A DNA stretch of 49,444 bases from Pseudomonadota bacterium (GCA_022360315.1 JAKSDA010000473.1:1-49444); one strand, 5' to 3'. Counted from the first letter of the stretch, positions 10,728 to 19,618 are shown. Program-made: numbers and translations. The notes: generated from the letters alone by a model not told the origin.

Positions 10728-12017
10728 TTAGAACACAGCCCCGAGCTGAACGACGAATTGCGTGGCATCGCCGAACAGCCGCCCGGCGACCTCGAGATGA
10801 GAAATCGCAGTCTGGAGCCGCCACGACCTGGCTCCTCCCAGCAGGTTCACCCCGACGACGACCTGACCCGCCCAGTCGTCGTCGAACTCGTTGCTGGCGT
10901 CGAGAAACTGTCCGGACAGGTATGGCTCGAGTTGGAGTCGGGACTCGGCCGAAACAACCAGGCGGGTGGCTGCAATGGCACGCACGGCGACAAACGCTCC
11001 GCGCGCCCGTGCATCGGTCCCAAAATGAAGCGGACTCGTGCCGACATATGCCTCCAGCCAGAGATGAATGGGCGCTTTTTTCACCACAGCGTCGAGGCCG
11101 CTGACAATCCCGTGCTTGAACGTATCACGCGTCCCGGCCAGGCCCAAGTAGGTGTACCAGCCCAGTGAAGTAGCCATGCGCACACCGCCTGTCGGCTCGA
11201 CTTCGACGCGGGCATAGATGTCCTCGGGGAACCCGTCAGACAGCGTGATCGGGGCCCGATTTTCGGGAATCGACGCCTCGGCCAGCTGCCGGTTGGCCTC
11301 GCCGCGAAAAACCCCCACGGTGATGCGCGGGTCGAAACGCCGATGGCGCAGTCTGAGTCGGGCCGAGACCCCCTCGCTGCGACCGCCCAGCGGCAGCCGG
11401 TCGGGCTCGGCGGTCAACGCGTTGTTGAGCTCGAGGTCGCTGACAATCCCGCGGTCGACGACAGGCAGGTTCCAGCGTGACTCCAGGGCCACACCGCTGA
11501 TCGGCCGCTTGAACCGGCCGGCCTGCACCCGAACATCACGAGTGGGCGATATCCGTACATAGCCGTCACGAATTTCTGCCTCGCCGCTGGACAGCTCGGT
11601 CTTGATTCTCACTTCGATCGCAGTACCGGACTTGCCGTCGCCAACCCGGCGGCCTTTGTACTCGATATCGATCCGGGCACTATCGAGTGTAAGCTCATTG
11701 GTCCAGCCAGGACGGCGAACCGCATCGCGTACGAATACGCGACCACCGACCTTTACCACGTGAGCAGACTTGCTCTTGGATTTCTCGCCCTGGTTCTTTT
11801 TTGCCTGGCCGGGTTTTGCCGGGGACGGCGAACCGTCGAGTTCGGCCGATTTAGCCGCTTTCTCGGCTCGGGTGGCGTCCTCGCCGCGATCTTCAGCAGC
11901 CGATTCTTCAGCCCCAGCAGCTCGGCCCGGCCCGGCCCACACTGGCCGGGCCAACCCTGTGCACAGGGTCGCGACCAGCACGATAGCGCTACCGAGACCG
12001 ATCGGCGCCGACCGCAT
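10728..12017 (-). CDS. outer-membrane porin-like beta-barrel protein (OprO/OprP-like)
   Basis: Encodes 429 residues from ATG 12017, chosen because it opens a good signal peptide (GSAIVLVATLCTGLARPVWA); the frame extends upstream without signal character. A charged Lys/Glu/Ala/Ser-rich linker of about 50 residues follows, then alternating amphipathic strands to the C-terminal Phe typical of outer-membrane barrels (QFVVQLGAVF). Segments such as DGYVRISPTRDVRVQAGRFK recall phosphate-selective porins of the OprO/OprP kind. It is the first gene of an operon with the kinase-repeat and MgtC-like genes. Substrate is not determinable; the phosphate link is inference. Confidence 0.7.
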   Translation of the reverse strand: MRSAPIGLGSAIVLVATLCTGLARPVWAGPGRAAGAEESAAEDRGEDATRAEKAAKSAELDGSPSPAKPGQAKKNQGEKSKSKSAHVVKVGGRVFVRDAVRRPGWTNELTLDSARIDIEYKGRRVGDGKSGTAIEVRIKTELSSGEAEIRDGYVRISPTRDVRVQAGRFKRPISGVALESRWNLPVVDRGIVSDLELNNALTAEPDRLPLGGRSEGVSARLRLRHRRFDPRITVGVFRGEANRQLAEASIPENRAPITLSDGFPEDIYARVEVEPTGGVRMATSLGWYTYLGLAGTRDTFKHGIVSGLDAVVKKAPIHLWLEAYVGTSPLHFGTDARARGAFVAVRAIAATRLVVSAESRLQLEPYLSGQFLDASNEFDDDWAGQVVVGVNLLGGARSWRLQTAISHLEVAGRLFGDATQFVVQLGAVF

Positions 12018-12192
12018 ATGAGGCGTGAGAGCAAAGAGCCGTGAGCACGGGGCATGCACGTTGGGAGGCGATACTTTACTATGCCATGGGGATTTCGGCT
12101 GCAAACCCGGACACATTGCGGCCCTAACGGGGCGTTTCATGGCCTGCTCGCATGGTCTACATGTATGCGATCTACCGGTAATGAACCGTGGA

Positions 12193-12219
12193 CTCGCCGC
12201 TCCTGCGACTTGCGGCGAG
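12193..12219 (-). terminator. hairpin downstream of the ferredoxin-like gene
   Basis: A perfect 8-bp inverted repeat, CTCGCCGC (12193-12200) and GCGGCGAG (12212-12219), with an 11-base loop. It lies between the stop of the minus-strand ferredoxin-like gene (12269) and the start of the porin-like gene (12017). There is no strong T-tract, so termination is likely but not proven. Confidence 0.5.
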
Positions 12220-12268
12220 TGACATCGGCCGCTCGATAGGCCAGCTATCTGGCTGTATTGAGGGGCGA

Positions 12269-12838
12269 CTATTCGACCTCATCGGCCGGCGAGGAATCAC
12301 ACGTCTCGGCAACCGCCGTGCTCAGAGATTCTTTGGTCGCCCGGGCGATCACTGCTGTGCCCAGCGGACTGCGAACCAGGACAACCGGGCCGTGCTCGCA
12401 TTTGTCCAGGCAGCGTTTGGCCTCGATATCGAAAGCGGTCTTTCCGGCCTCGATACGCTTCTGCCGCAGGGAGACGAGATGCTCGATGCATTCGAGCGCT
12501 CCCCAGTGCTGGCAGTTGCCGCCACAGGTCACGAAGGCGACGTCATTGTGGCGGGCAAATTCGACCTCGGTGGTCATGGCAGCGGCGGCATAGAGGTGGC
12601 TGGTGTCCACGCCTTCTTCAAGCGCGAGCTCGTCGATGGCATCGACGGTGATGGGCTCGTCCCCTGCAGCCTCTTCGACCGCCATGCCGAGGTTCATCAT
12701 CTTACGCAAATCCAACGCTTTGTGGGTCGGCTCGCGCCCGGGTACGCCGGGGCCGCCACCTGAGATGGGCAAACTCATGGCCATTCGATAGGACGAAAGC
12801 TCGCCGCTTGTCAAAGGTGCCTGTCCGCCGATTCTCAT
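12269..12838 (-). CDS. thioredoxin-like [2Fe-2S] ferredoxin domain protein
   Basis: Encodes 189 residues from ATG 12838, preceded by GAGG. The C-terminal half has the cysteine pattern of NuoE/Shethna-type thioredoxin-fold ferredoxins: CGGNCQHWGALEC, then RCLDKCEHGPVVLV. The N-terminal half (VEEAAGDEPITVDAIDELAL) is acidic and helical. It is cytoplasmic, with no signal peptide, and probably binds one [2Fe-2S] cluster for electron transfer. It lacks partner hydrogenase or NADH dehydrogenase genes in the window, so it acts alone or with distant partners. A hairpin follows the stop, suggesting a single-gene transcript. Confidence 0.8.
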   Translation of the reverse strand: MRIGGQAPLTSGELSSYRMAMSLPISGGGPGVPGREPTHKALDLRKMMNLGMAVEEAAGDEPITVDAIDELALEEGVDTSHLYAAAAMTTEVEFARHNDVAFVTCGGNCQHWGALECIEHLVSLRQKRIEAGKTAFDIEAKRCLDKCEHGPVVLVRSPLGTAVIARATKESLSTAVAETCDSSPADEVE

Positions 12839-12939
12839 ATCTCTGCCTCGCGCGCGCAAATGGCCGGAATTACTCCGTCTACACCTATTGCGCGCGGCTC
12901 TACACAAGCGGCCGAACCATTGTTCGAGTCGGAGCTAGA

Positions 12940-13215
12940 TCAGGTGTTGTCGTGGTCAGGCGCGGCAGTGCCGCTCTTCGGCGCCGGACGGGTGAAGTCT
13001 CGATAGGGCCCGAGCAAAACCAGCGGCAGCGCACCGGCGATGAACGCAACCGCCGCCACGGTCAGGATGTGGTGGTAGCTGCCGTTCGCGGCAAAGGAGC
13101 GGCCAAAAATCCACAGCCCGAAGCCGGCGCCCAGGGCAAAGAAACCGTAGAGCGCGCCGCAAATGTGGCTTGAATGCGCGGTGATACCCGGCGCGTATCT
13201 TGTGGCCCCGGTGTG
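12940..13215 (-). pseudogene. C-terminal remnant of a major-facilitator-like transporter
   Basis: In one minus-strand frame the segment reads SSHICGALYGFFALGAGF, then WIFGRSFAANGSYHHILTV and FIAGALPLVLLGPY, ending with a basic/polar tail PAPKSGTAAPDHDNT and TGA at 12940-12942. This is the shape of the last two transmembrane helices and tail of an MFS permease. Upstream the frame closes at a TGA near 13218 and there is no start codon or any sign of the earlier ten helices. It is therefore a truncated relic. Confidence 0.6.
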
Positions 13216-13316
13216 GCGTCACAACGACAGCTAGCTGGGGACTGAGCTCCGGTGAATAATTGGTGTGATCGCCGATGCGCACAGCGCCGACCAGGCGCAG
13301 GCGACTTTCCCACGTC

Positions 13317-13367
13317 GTGTTACCAGTGTTACCAAAAGTGTTACCAAAAGTGTTACCAAAGGTGTTG
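13317..13367. repeat. 12-bp tandem repeat, about four units
   Basis: Units of the form GTGTTACCAAAA: GTGTTACCA, then GTGTTACCAAAA twice, then GTGTTACCAAAG and a final GTGTT. It lies just upstream of the Ada-AlkA gene. It is too short and too regular for CRISPR. It could be a slippage-prone spacer or a set of protein-binding sites in the promoter region. Confidence 0.7.
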
Positions 13368-13510
13368 TTCCATGACCAGCAGACTTGCTGGCCTCGAACC
13401 CCCAGCCCGCGGGATCGACGTCCAGACCGGGGGATCGGCCTTTGGGCAAAATCGCATCCACGTCCGAAAACGGCCAGACGAAAGCCCTCCGCCAGTGCTA
13501 CATACTATTC

Positions 13511-14959
13511 GTGTCGTTGGACCCAAACGTGTGTTACGAAGCAGTTAGAGCCCGAGACCGGCGATTTGACGGCTGCTTCTTCGTCGCAGTAAAAACTACC
13601 GGGATCTACTGCCGTCCCATTTGCCCGGCACGACAACCTGCCCGCGACCGTTGCGTGTTCTTCGCCAGAGCTGCCGAGGCGGAGCGCGCCGGATTCCGGG
13701 CTTGTTTTCGCTGCCGCCCGGAGCTGGCGCCGGGCAACGCCGTGATCGACTCCAAGTCCCGACTGGTGCGATTGGCCGCACATAGAATCGCGTCGGGCTA
13801 CCTCAACGAACATTCGGTGGACGATCTCGCCAGTTCTCTCGGTGTCACCGCCCGTCACCTCCGTCGCGCCCTGGAAGACGAACTCGGCGTCTCCCCGGTG
13901 GAATTTGCCCAGACACAGCGTCTTTCGATCGCAAAGCAGCTGCTTCAGGACACCAGCGTGCCGCTATCGGACGTCGCCCACGCGGCGGGATTCGGCAGTA
14001 TCAGAAGGTTCAACGCACTCTTTCGCCAGCGCTTTGCGCGCTCACCGTCGGCGATTCGCCGCACTGGCGCCACACATCTCGAACGGGGTTTCATCGCGAT
14101 CCGGCTCGACTATCGACCACCGCTCGACTGGCAAGCGATGCTCAGCTTTCTGGCGGCTCGAGCGATTCCGGGCGTGGAGAGCGTAGAAGCCGGCACGTAC
14201 CGGCGATCGGCGAAGATCGGTCAATGCGCCGGGGTGATCTCGGTGCGAGCTGCTCGCCAAACTTCCGCGCTGGTCGCCAACATATCGCTGTCGCTGGTAC
14301 CGATGTTGTCGCAGATCGTCCCGCGTCTTCGCGCGCTTTTCGACCTGGATGCCCGCCCCACGGTGGTTCAGCAACACCTCGTCGCCGACCCCATTCTGAT
14401 GCAGCCCGTGCGATCCCGTCCCGGGCTGCGCGTCCCCGGAGCGTTTGATGGTTTTGAACTCGGGGTGCGAGCCATCCTGGGCCAACAGGTGTCGGTGACA
14501 GCAGCCACGACACTATCCGGGCGTTTTGCCGCACGGTACGGATCGCCGAGCGAGGACGGCGAGGCGTCGCCCCCGGTGGTATTCCCCACCGCGCAGCAAG
14601 TGGCAGCTCACTCGAGCACGCATGTAAAGGCCGTGGGAATCCCCTTGACCCGCGCGCAGACAATTGTCGCGTTTGCGCGGGCCATCGCCGACGGCAACGT
14701 GGACCTGTCGCGGGGACTCGATCCGCTGCGCGTTATCGAGGACCTCCAGTGCCTCCCGGGTATTGGCCCGTGGACGGCGCAATACATCGCGATGCGCGCG
14801 TTGAACTGGCCGAACGCATTTCCCTCGGGCGACCTCGTACTCCGCAAAGCCCTGGGAGCAAAAACCGCATCTGAAGCCGAAAAACGAACTCTTGGATGGC
14901 AACCGTGGAGAGCCTACGGGGCGCTCCACCTGTGGACGGTGATTTCACAAGGAGGATGA
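13511..14959 (+). CDS. alkA: Ada-type regulator / AlkA DNA-3-methyladenine glycosylase fusion
   Basis: Encodes 482 residues if the start is GTG 13511; the frame is open from 13385 but the extra 42 residues lack family character. Domain 1 (about residues 1-75) is the zinc-binding methyl-acceptor domain of Ada, with FDGCFF, YCRPICP and FRACFRCRPE supplying the four Cys. Domain 2 is an AraC-type helix-turn-helix pair (SVDDLASSLGVTARHLRRAL and PLSDVAHAAGFGSIRRFNAL). Domain 3 is an AlkA glycosylase with the helix-hairpin-helix LPGIGPWTAQYIAMRAL and catalytic Asp in FPSGDLVLRKAL. It removes alkylated bases and probably activates its own operon. Its stop overlaps the ogt start region, so the two repair genes are coupled. 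Confidence 0.93.
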   Translation: MSLDPNVCYEAVRARDRRFDGCFFVAVKTTGIYCRPICPARQPARDRCVFFARAAEAERAGFRACFRCRPELAPGNAVIDSKSRLVRLAAHRIASGYLNEHSVDDLASSLGVTARHLRRALEDELGVSPVEFAQTQRLSIAKQLLQDTSVPLSDVAHAAGFGSIRRFNALFRQRFARSPSAIRRTGATHLERGFIAIRLDYRPPLDWQAMLSFLAARAIPGVESVEAGTYRRSAKIGQCAGVISVRAARQTSALVANISLSLVPMLSQIVPRLRALFDLDARPTVVQQHLVADPILMQPVRSRPGLRVPGAFDGFELGVRAILGQQVSVTAATTLSGRFAARYGSPSEDGEASPPVVFPTAQQVAAHSSTHVKAVGIPLTRAQTIVAFARAIADGNVDLSRGLDPLRVIEDLQCLPGIGPWTAQYIAMRALNWPNAFPSGDLVLRKALGAKTASEAEKRTLGWQPWRAYGALHLWTVISQGG

Positions 14960-14961
14960 TC

Positions 14962-15528
14962 TTGTCGCAGTTGTTCGTAAAGCAGACCAATAGCCCGCTC
15001 GGATCGATTTATTTCGTGGCCACCGACAGGGCGCTCACCGGACTCTATCTCGAAACACAAAGCGCGCAATGCACTGCAAATGCCAGGCGCGTGAACAAAC
15101 ATGATGTCATCGATTTCGCCATTGCAGAACTGACCTCGTACTTCGGCGGGGGATTGACCTCGTTCTCCACACCTATCGAGATGTCCGGTACGGCTTTTCA
15201 AAAAACCGTCTGGAATGCCCTGCTGGATATCCCATTTGGCGAAACGCGGTCGTATTCCGAACTTGCCGAGAAGGTCGGCAAGCCGCGCGCCGCTCGTGCT
15301 GTCGGCACTGCGAACGGAAAGAATCCGCTCGGCATCTTTGTACCGTGCCACCGAGTGATCGGGGCCGATGGCAGCCTGACCGGATACGCGGGTGGTATCG
15401 CAAACAAACGCTGGCTATTGGCGCATGAGAGCGCGGTTGTGGCCGGGTCGGACAAAGGGGATTTCAGGGCCGGGAGCCAGTTAGCGATCCCTGGGCTCAC
15501 AATGTTCCTTGCAGCCGCGCCGATTTGA
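14962..15528 (+). CDS. ogt: methylated-DNA--protein-cysteine methyltransferase
   Basis: Suicide repair protein that transfers the methyl group of O6-methylguanine in DNA to its own Cys. The active-site block is GIFVPCHRVIGADGSLTGYAGG, preceded by FQKTVWNALLDIPFGETRSY and the helix-turn-helix region KVGKPRAARAVGTANGKNP. AGGAGG at 14950-14955 abuts ATG 14956 with no spacing but lies six bases before TTG 14962, which I take as the start (188 residues); ATG 14956 is the alternative. The gene overlaps or abuts the Ada-AlkA stop at 14957-14959, so the two are a translationally coupled alkylation-repair operon. The C-terminal tail is slightly longer than usual. Confidence 0.92.
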   Translation: MSQLFVKQTNSPLGSIYFVATDRALTGLYLETQSAQCTANARRVNKHDVIDFAIAELTSYFGGGLTSFSTPIEMSGTAFQKTVWNALLDIPFGETRSYSELAEKVGKPRAARAVGTANGKNPLGIFVPCHRVIGADGSLTGYAGGIANKRWLLAHESAVVAGSDKGDFRAGSQLAIPGLTMFLAAAPI

Positions 15529-15752
15529 AGTCGTCAGCTGTAGCTGGAATCGCGGCGTTGTCACCGTTGGTGGAATCCGGCCCCGGGTTGGTTCCTCGTC
15601 TTCAGGACCGCTCTGGCGCGCCGGCGACGTTTTGCCGGATGAAGGCGGTGGTTACCTGCGCCGCCACCTGTTGCGAGCAAAGACCGAGCTCAACCCTGAA
15701 TGTGAATTGAAAAACTGAAACGCAAACTGCGATTTCTGAAATCCACCACGAA

Positions 15753-15790
15753 TCGGCAATCCCGATCTGAATTCGAGCTGGGATTGCCGA
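15753..15790. terminator. inverted repeat between convergent genes
   Basis: A perfect 11-bp inverted repeat: TCGGCAATCCC (15753-15763) and GGGATTGCCGA (15780-15790) with a 16-base loop. It lies between ogt (plus) and the MerR gene (minus), which converge, so it may stop transcription from both sides. No long T-tract is present. An operator is a less likely alternative. Confidence 0.55.
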
Positions 15791-15811
15791 CCCGGCCGGC
15801 ACTGTGGCCGC

Positions 15812-16648
15812 TTACTCCCCCGCGCTTCTATCGCCCGGGGTCGAGATCGCGTTGAGCTCGTGCACGACCAGCTTGTCGCGCATCACCGCGACCAGACGGC
15901 CGCCGAGCACGGTTGCCAGGCGTGCGATCTCGTCCAAGCTCATGTCGGGCAACTTGGCGCCAGCCAGCGCTCGCCGGCGAAATAGATCGATTTCGAACCG
16001 CACCAGATCCTGAATCGCCCGGGTGTACGGCTCGATAATATCCAGAGTAAACAGCTCTCCCATGCCAGTCCGGCGAGTTTCATCGATGATCTCGAGCAGC
16101 TCGAGATCGGGGCCGGAATAGATGGATGCGCCGCGGTCGTCCCGGCTGGCCTGAGCGAGTCCGCAATTCTCCAACAGGTCGAGTTCTTCATCGGTGACAC
16201 GCAATGACGACAGGACCGCCTCGCGGCTGAGCTGAGCTTGCGTGCGACCGGTCCTGAGCACGCGGGCCTGTTCCGTGCCGGCCTCGACAGCGGGGGTGAG
16301 CATGCCGAGCTGACGTCGCTGGATCTCGTCGAGATCAGCGCGAATCGAGCTACTCGGCGCCGGTTCCAGTAGCTCGGCAATGACCTTGAGGGGCAGGAAA
16401 CGGGTCTGCTGGAGCTCCTTGATAATCCGCACCCGGGCAGCGAGTCGGGAATCGTAGTAGGCCACGTTGCGACTGGTCCGCTTGACCGGACCGGGCAGTA
16501 GTCCCTCCCGCATGTAGTGTTTGATGGTCGGTGTAGGGACCCCCGCCAGACGCGCAAGTGCCGAGATCTTGACGAGGGAAACGTCGCCGTCCTCGGCGTC
16601 TTTGCCGGTCTGCTTGGTCACGACAGAGAATCTAACCGACCCGGGCAC
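15812..16648 (-). CDS. MerR-family transcriptional regulator
   Basis: Encodes 278 residues, at the long end for MerR regulators. The winged helix-turn-helix is near the N-terminus: KISALARLAGVPTPTIKHYMREGLLP, then YYDSRLAARVRIIKELQ and FLPLKVIAELLE. The remainder is helical, without a metal-binding Cys pattern. It has a second cluster of helices (LLEIIDETRRTGMGELF) that could sense a ligand or pair with another protein. The start ATG 16648 is the only ATG in range, although a GTG slightly downstream is possible. It is convergent with ogt; the enoyl-CoA hydratase gene is divergent, 327 bases away, with a repeat copy in between. Target unknown. Confidence 0.88.
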   Translation of the reverse strand: MPGSVRFSVVTKQTGKDAEDGDVSLVKISALARLAGVPTPTIKHYMREGLLPGPVKRTSRNVAYYDSRLAARVRIIKELQQTRFLPLKVIAELLEPAPSSSIRADLDEIQRRQLGMLTPAVEAGTEQARVLRTGRTQAQLSREAVLSSLRVTDEELDLLENCGLAQASRDDRGASIYSGPDLELLEIIDETRRTGMGELFTLDIIEPYTRAIQDLVRFEIDLFRRRALAGAKLPDMSLDEIARLATVLGGRLVAVMRDKLVVHELNAISTPGDRSAGE

Positions 16649-16704
16649 CTTTCTCCAAAAGCAAGAAGCTCAAACAGCTCACCGAGTGCTGCGACCCGCA
16701 AATG

Positions 16705-16838
16705 AATGCCCACAAAGATCGATCCAGCGCGCCGCGGACAAGGCGTCAAGGAGGGAACGTGGTGGATCTACCTGACCGACGAGTAACGCAGTCATCGGTG
16801 CACTGGTCGGGCATAATGGCTACTCAACTGTTCCCCGC
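16705..16838. repeat. diverged copy of the dispersed palindromic element
   Basis: Follows the complete copy at 25348-25514 throughout: GATCGATCCAGCGCG, GGACAAGGCGTCAAGGAG, then TCTACCTGACCGACGAG, AACGCAGTCATCGG and CTGGTCGGGCATAATGG, and finally a CTGTTCCCCG end. It occupies the intergenic region between the MerR regulator and enoyl-CoA hydratase genes, close to both promoters. Confidence 0.75.
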
Positions 16839-16975
16839 GCGGGCCAGCCTGTCGCGACCCGCCTTGTGTCGCAGTCATCGATCGATAACTCGCGGCGCGA
16901 TAGCATTGCACCGACCGACAGAGTGTGTTGAATGATCCTCTCTCGACATCACACTCGACACCACAGGGGACACCC

Positions 16976-17767
16976 ATGAGCAAATTGGTCAACTATTCGA
17001 CGTCAGACGGCGTGGCCGTTCTCGAGCTTTGTAACCCGCCGGCCAACGCGTATTCCCACGAAATGTTTCGCCAACTCGACGATGCCATCCTCGAGGCTCG
17101 GATGGACCCGGAGGTGCACGTCATGGTTGTTTGCGGCGCAGGCGACAAATTCTTCTGTGCCGGCGCCGATATCGAGATGCTCGAGACTGCCACGCCGGAG
17201 TTCAAATACTATTTTTGCCTGCACGCCAACGAAACTCTGCGCCGCCTTGAACACACGCCCAAGCTGGTGATCGCAGCCATCAACGGACATTGCGTCGGGG
17301 GCGGCCTCGAAGTGGCCATGGCCGCGGATCTGCGCATCGCGCGGGCCGGCACGGCCAAGATCGGCCTGCCCGAGGTGTCGCTCGGAGTGCTGCCCGGAAC
17401 CGGCGGAACCCAGCGGCTGGCCCGTCTGATCGGCAAGGCCAAGGCCATCGAATTGATGGTCCGAGGAGACAATATCTCGGTACAGGATGCCCATCAGCTG
17501 GGCATCGTCAATCAGGTCGCCGATACCGATTCCGACTCCTTCAGAGCAGCCATCACCGAGATCGCGCGTTCATTCTGCCCACCGCAAAAGGCATCCCGAG
17601 CAGTGGGGCACATCAAGCGGGCCGTGCAGACCGGCAGCGAACTCACCCTCGACGCGGGCCTGGCCCTCGAGCGAGAGCTTCAGCAGCAACTCTTTGTCTC
17701 TGCTGACGCCAGAGAGGGTATTTCGGGGTTCACCGGCAAACGATCGCCGAAATTTACCGGCCGCTGA
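16976..17767 (+). CDS. enoyl-CoA hydratase/isomerase family protein
   Basis: Encodes 263 residues from ATG 16976, preceded by AGGGGAC. It is a crotonase-fold enzyme: the first oxyanion-hole strand is GAGDKFFCAGADIEML, the second is NGHCVGGGLEVAMAADLRIA, and the second catalytic Glu lies in GLPEVSLGVLPGTGGTQRL. Both active-site Glu positions of true hydratases are present, so hydration of 2-enoyl-CoA in fatty-acid or related beta-oxidation is likely. The exact substrate cannot be read. It is a single gene, convergent with the PduO-type gene, whose 3' end is 45 bases away. Confidence 0.92.
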   Translation: MSKLVNYSTSDGVAVLELCNPPANAYSHEMFRQLDDAILEARMDPEVHVMVVCGAGDKFFCAGADIEMLETATPEFKYYFCLHANETLRRLEHTPKLVIAAINGHCVGGGLEVAMAADLRIARAGTAKIGLPEVSLGVLPGTGGTQRLARLIGKAKAIELMVRGDNISVQDAHQLGIVNQVADTDSDSFRAAITEIARSFCPPQKASRAVGHIKRAVQTGSELTLDAGLALERELQQQLFVSADAREGISGFTGKRSPKFTGR

Positions 17768-17812
17768 TCGATCGCAGCAGATGATGCAATGAATGATCCG
17801 GGCTAGGTGGGG

Positions 17813-18400
17813 CTAGGAGCTCTCGGGATGCCACAGAGGCTCTTCGCGTCCCTCGGCTCTGGCCGCGTGGCGGCCAATGACAAAGAGTGCGTCGGACAGG
17901 CGGTTCAAGTACCGCAACCACATCGGATCGGCGTCCTCCTTGTGAGCCAGTTCCACGACCAGCCGCTCGGCCCGCCGACACACGGTGCGGGCCAGGTGAC
18001 AGTACGAGGATGTCCAGCCTCCGCCCGGCAGCACAAAACTGCGCAACTCGGGCAAGTCGTCGTTGATCTGGTCGATAAACGCTTCGAGTGCCTCGACCTG
18101 ACGGGCCTGGACCCCGGGCATGCCCGTCCGCCGCTCGGGGTCGGGCGTGGCCAGCTGGGCACCCAGATCGAACAACTCGTTCTGCACCCGATCCAGGAAC
18201 GGGGTCAAAAGAGGGTCGAGAGTTTTCTTGCCGGGAGAGTTCTCGACCGACGTGCGCACCAACCCGAGCACGGCGTTGAGCTCGTCGACCGTGCCATAAC
18301 AGTGAATGCGGAACGACGCTTTGCTGACCCGATCTCCGCCGACGAGCGCGGTCGTTCCCTCGTCGCCGGCTTTGGTATAGACCCGATTTATACGAACCAT
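17813..18400 (-). CDS. PduO-type cob(I)alamin adenosyltransferase
   Basis: Transfers the 5'-deoxyadenosyl group of ATP to Co(I) cobalamin to make adenosylcobalamin. It has 195 residues from ATG 18400, preceded by AGAGAG. The N-terminal ATP loop YTKAGDEGTTALVGG, the core FVLPGGGWTSSYCHLAR with VCRRAER, and LNRLSDALFVIGRHAA are all typical. It is cytoplasmic, a trimer in the family. It lies 31 bases downstream of biotin synthase on the same strand and is probably co-transcribed. The cofactor fits the MutL-like gene at 32.7 kb and suggests AdoCbl-dependent mutases elsewhere in the genome. Confidence 0.95.
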   Translation of the reverse strand: MVRINRVYTKAGDEGTTALVGGDRVSKASFRIHCYGTVDELNAVLGLVRTSVENSPGKKTLDPLLTPFLDRVQNELFDLGAQLATPDPERRTGMPGVQARQVEALEAFIDQINDDLPELRSFVLPGGGWTSSYCHLARTVCRRAERLVVELAHKEDADPMWLRYLNRLSDALFVIGRHAARAEGREEPLWHPESS

Positions 18401-18431
18401 AATTCTCTCTGTGCGACGCTTGCCGCTCGTG

Positions 18432-19511
18432 TCAATTGGCGATGGGCAATGATCGACTGCCCGGTACAGACGGCGATTGGTCGCCCGCTCGATGATTCGA
18501 CGCATCGTCGCCGCTGTCCGCGACCTCGATCTCGAAGCCCATGTCGCGGATCATCTGAAGATCCTGGGACGGCGCGGCACCGCCGGTGGTGAGATAGCCC
18601 GAGGTGAAAATCGAATTGGCTGGGTAGAGCGCCAACGCCTGCAGGGAGCGCAATGTCACCTCCCGTCCCCCGGCCACGCGCAGGTCGGCGCGCGGATGCA
18701 AAAAGCGAAAGAGGCACAAAACCCGCAGTGCATAGGTCGGCTCGACCCGGCGATACGCCGCCATCGGCGTATCCGGACGGGGATCGAGAAAGTTGACCGG
18801 CAGCGAATCGACGTCGAGGTCGCGCAGCGCATAGGCCAGGTCGAGCAAGTCGCTCTCACTCTCGCCGAGCCCGACAATACCGCCCGAGCAGATGGTCATT
18901 CCCGCAGCACGCGCGAGTCTGATCGTGTTCACTCGATCGGCCCAGGTATGAGTCGAGACGATCTGACCGAAGTGACGCTCGCTGGTCTCCAGGTTGTGGT
19001 TGAACCGATCGACGCCAGCCTCGGCCAGTTTGCGCGCCTTGTCCGGAGTCAAAAGACCGAGCGATGCACAGATCTCCAGGTTCAGTTCGGACTTGATCTG
19101 CCGCGTCGCCTCGCAGATCACATCGATATCGCGACTCGACGGACCGCGGGTGGCCGTGACCATGCAGTAGCGTTTTGCCCTGGCCGCCGCGGCGCGCCGG
19201 GCACCATTGACGAGCTCATCGACACCCTTGATCGGCGCCTCTCCGCTCGGACTGCCGTGACGAGAACTCTGCGAGCAGAACCCGCAGTCCTCGGGACAAC
19301 CTCCCTTCTTGGCGTTGTCCAGAACATGGATGTGAACCCTGCGTCCAAAGGTCTGCTGACGGACCAGGAAAGCAGCATCGAGAAGCGGAAGAAGTGCCTG
19401 TGGACCGGCAGCGAGTACCTGCCTGGCCTCATCGCGGGTCAGCGCGTCACCGGCTAGACTGCGTGCCGCAAACTCGTGCCATGGGCCCGAAGAAATGGCC
19501 GTGAGTTCCAT
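18432..19511 (-). CDS. bioB: biotin synthase
   Basis: Radical-SAM enzyme that inserts sulfur into dethiobiotin, the last step of biotin synthesis. It has 359 residues from ATG 19511 (MELTAISSGPWHEFAA); the frame is open further upstream but without homology. The radical-SAM cluster is CPEDCGFCSQS (CxxxCxxC), preceded by HIHVLDNAKKGG. Other landmarks are YCMVTATRGPSSRDID, CASLGLLTPDKARKLAEAGV, FNHNLETSERHF, ICSGGIVGLGES and the late NSIFTSGYLTTGG. A C-terminal polar tail extends past the family core. It is followed by the PduO-type gene. No other biotin genes are nearby. Confidence 0.97.
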   Translation of the reverse strand: MELTAISSGPWHEFAARSLAGDALTRDEARQVLAAGPQALLPLLDAAFLVRQQTFGRRVHIHVLDNAKKGGCPEDCGFCSQSSRHGSPSGEAPIKGVDELVNGARRAAAARAKRYCMVTATRGPSSRDIDVICEATRQIKSELNLEICASLGLLTPDKARKLAEAGVDRFNHNLETSERHFGQIVSTHTWADRVNTIRLARAAGMTICSGGIVGLGESESDLLDLAYALRDLDVDSLPVNFLDPRPDTPMAAYRRVEPTYALRVLCLFRFLHPRADLRVAGGREVTLRSLQALALYPANSIFTSGYLTTGGAAPSQDLQMIRDMGFEIEVADSGDDASNHRAGDQSPSVPGSRSLPIAN

Positions 19512-19618
19512 GGCCGCGGACAGTAGCAACCGTTGTCCAGACCGCGCAAGCGCAGGCGATGGGCAGTCATCCACCCTCGAAGCAGTGCGATGACTGCCGG
19601 CCACCCGGTTGACCCGGT

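Noticed and set aside
9546..11168. 540-aa plus-strand ORF over the kinase-repeat and porin genes
   Set aside because: Overlaps two well-supported minus-strand genes; shadow of GC-rich codon use.
13317..13367. CRISPR-like array
   Set aside because: Units are 12 bp with no spacers; a simple tandem repeat.
13231..13461. Minus-strand ORF encoding LVTL repeats
   Set aside because: The repeated peptide is just the 12-bp tandem repeat read on the other strand; no start context or family.
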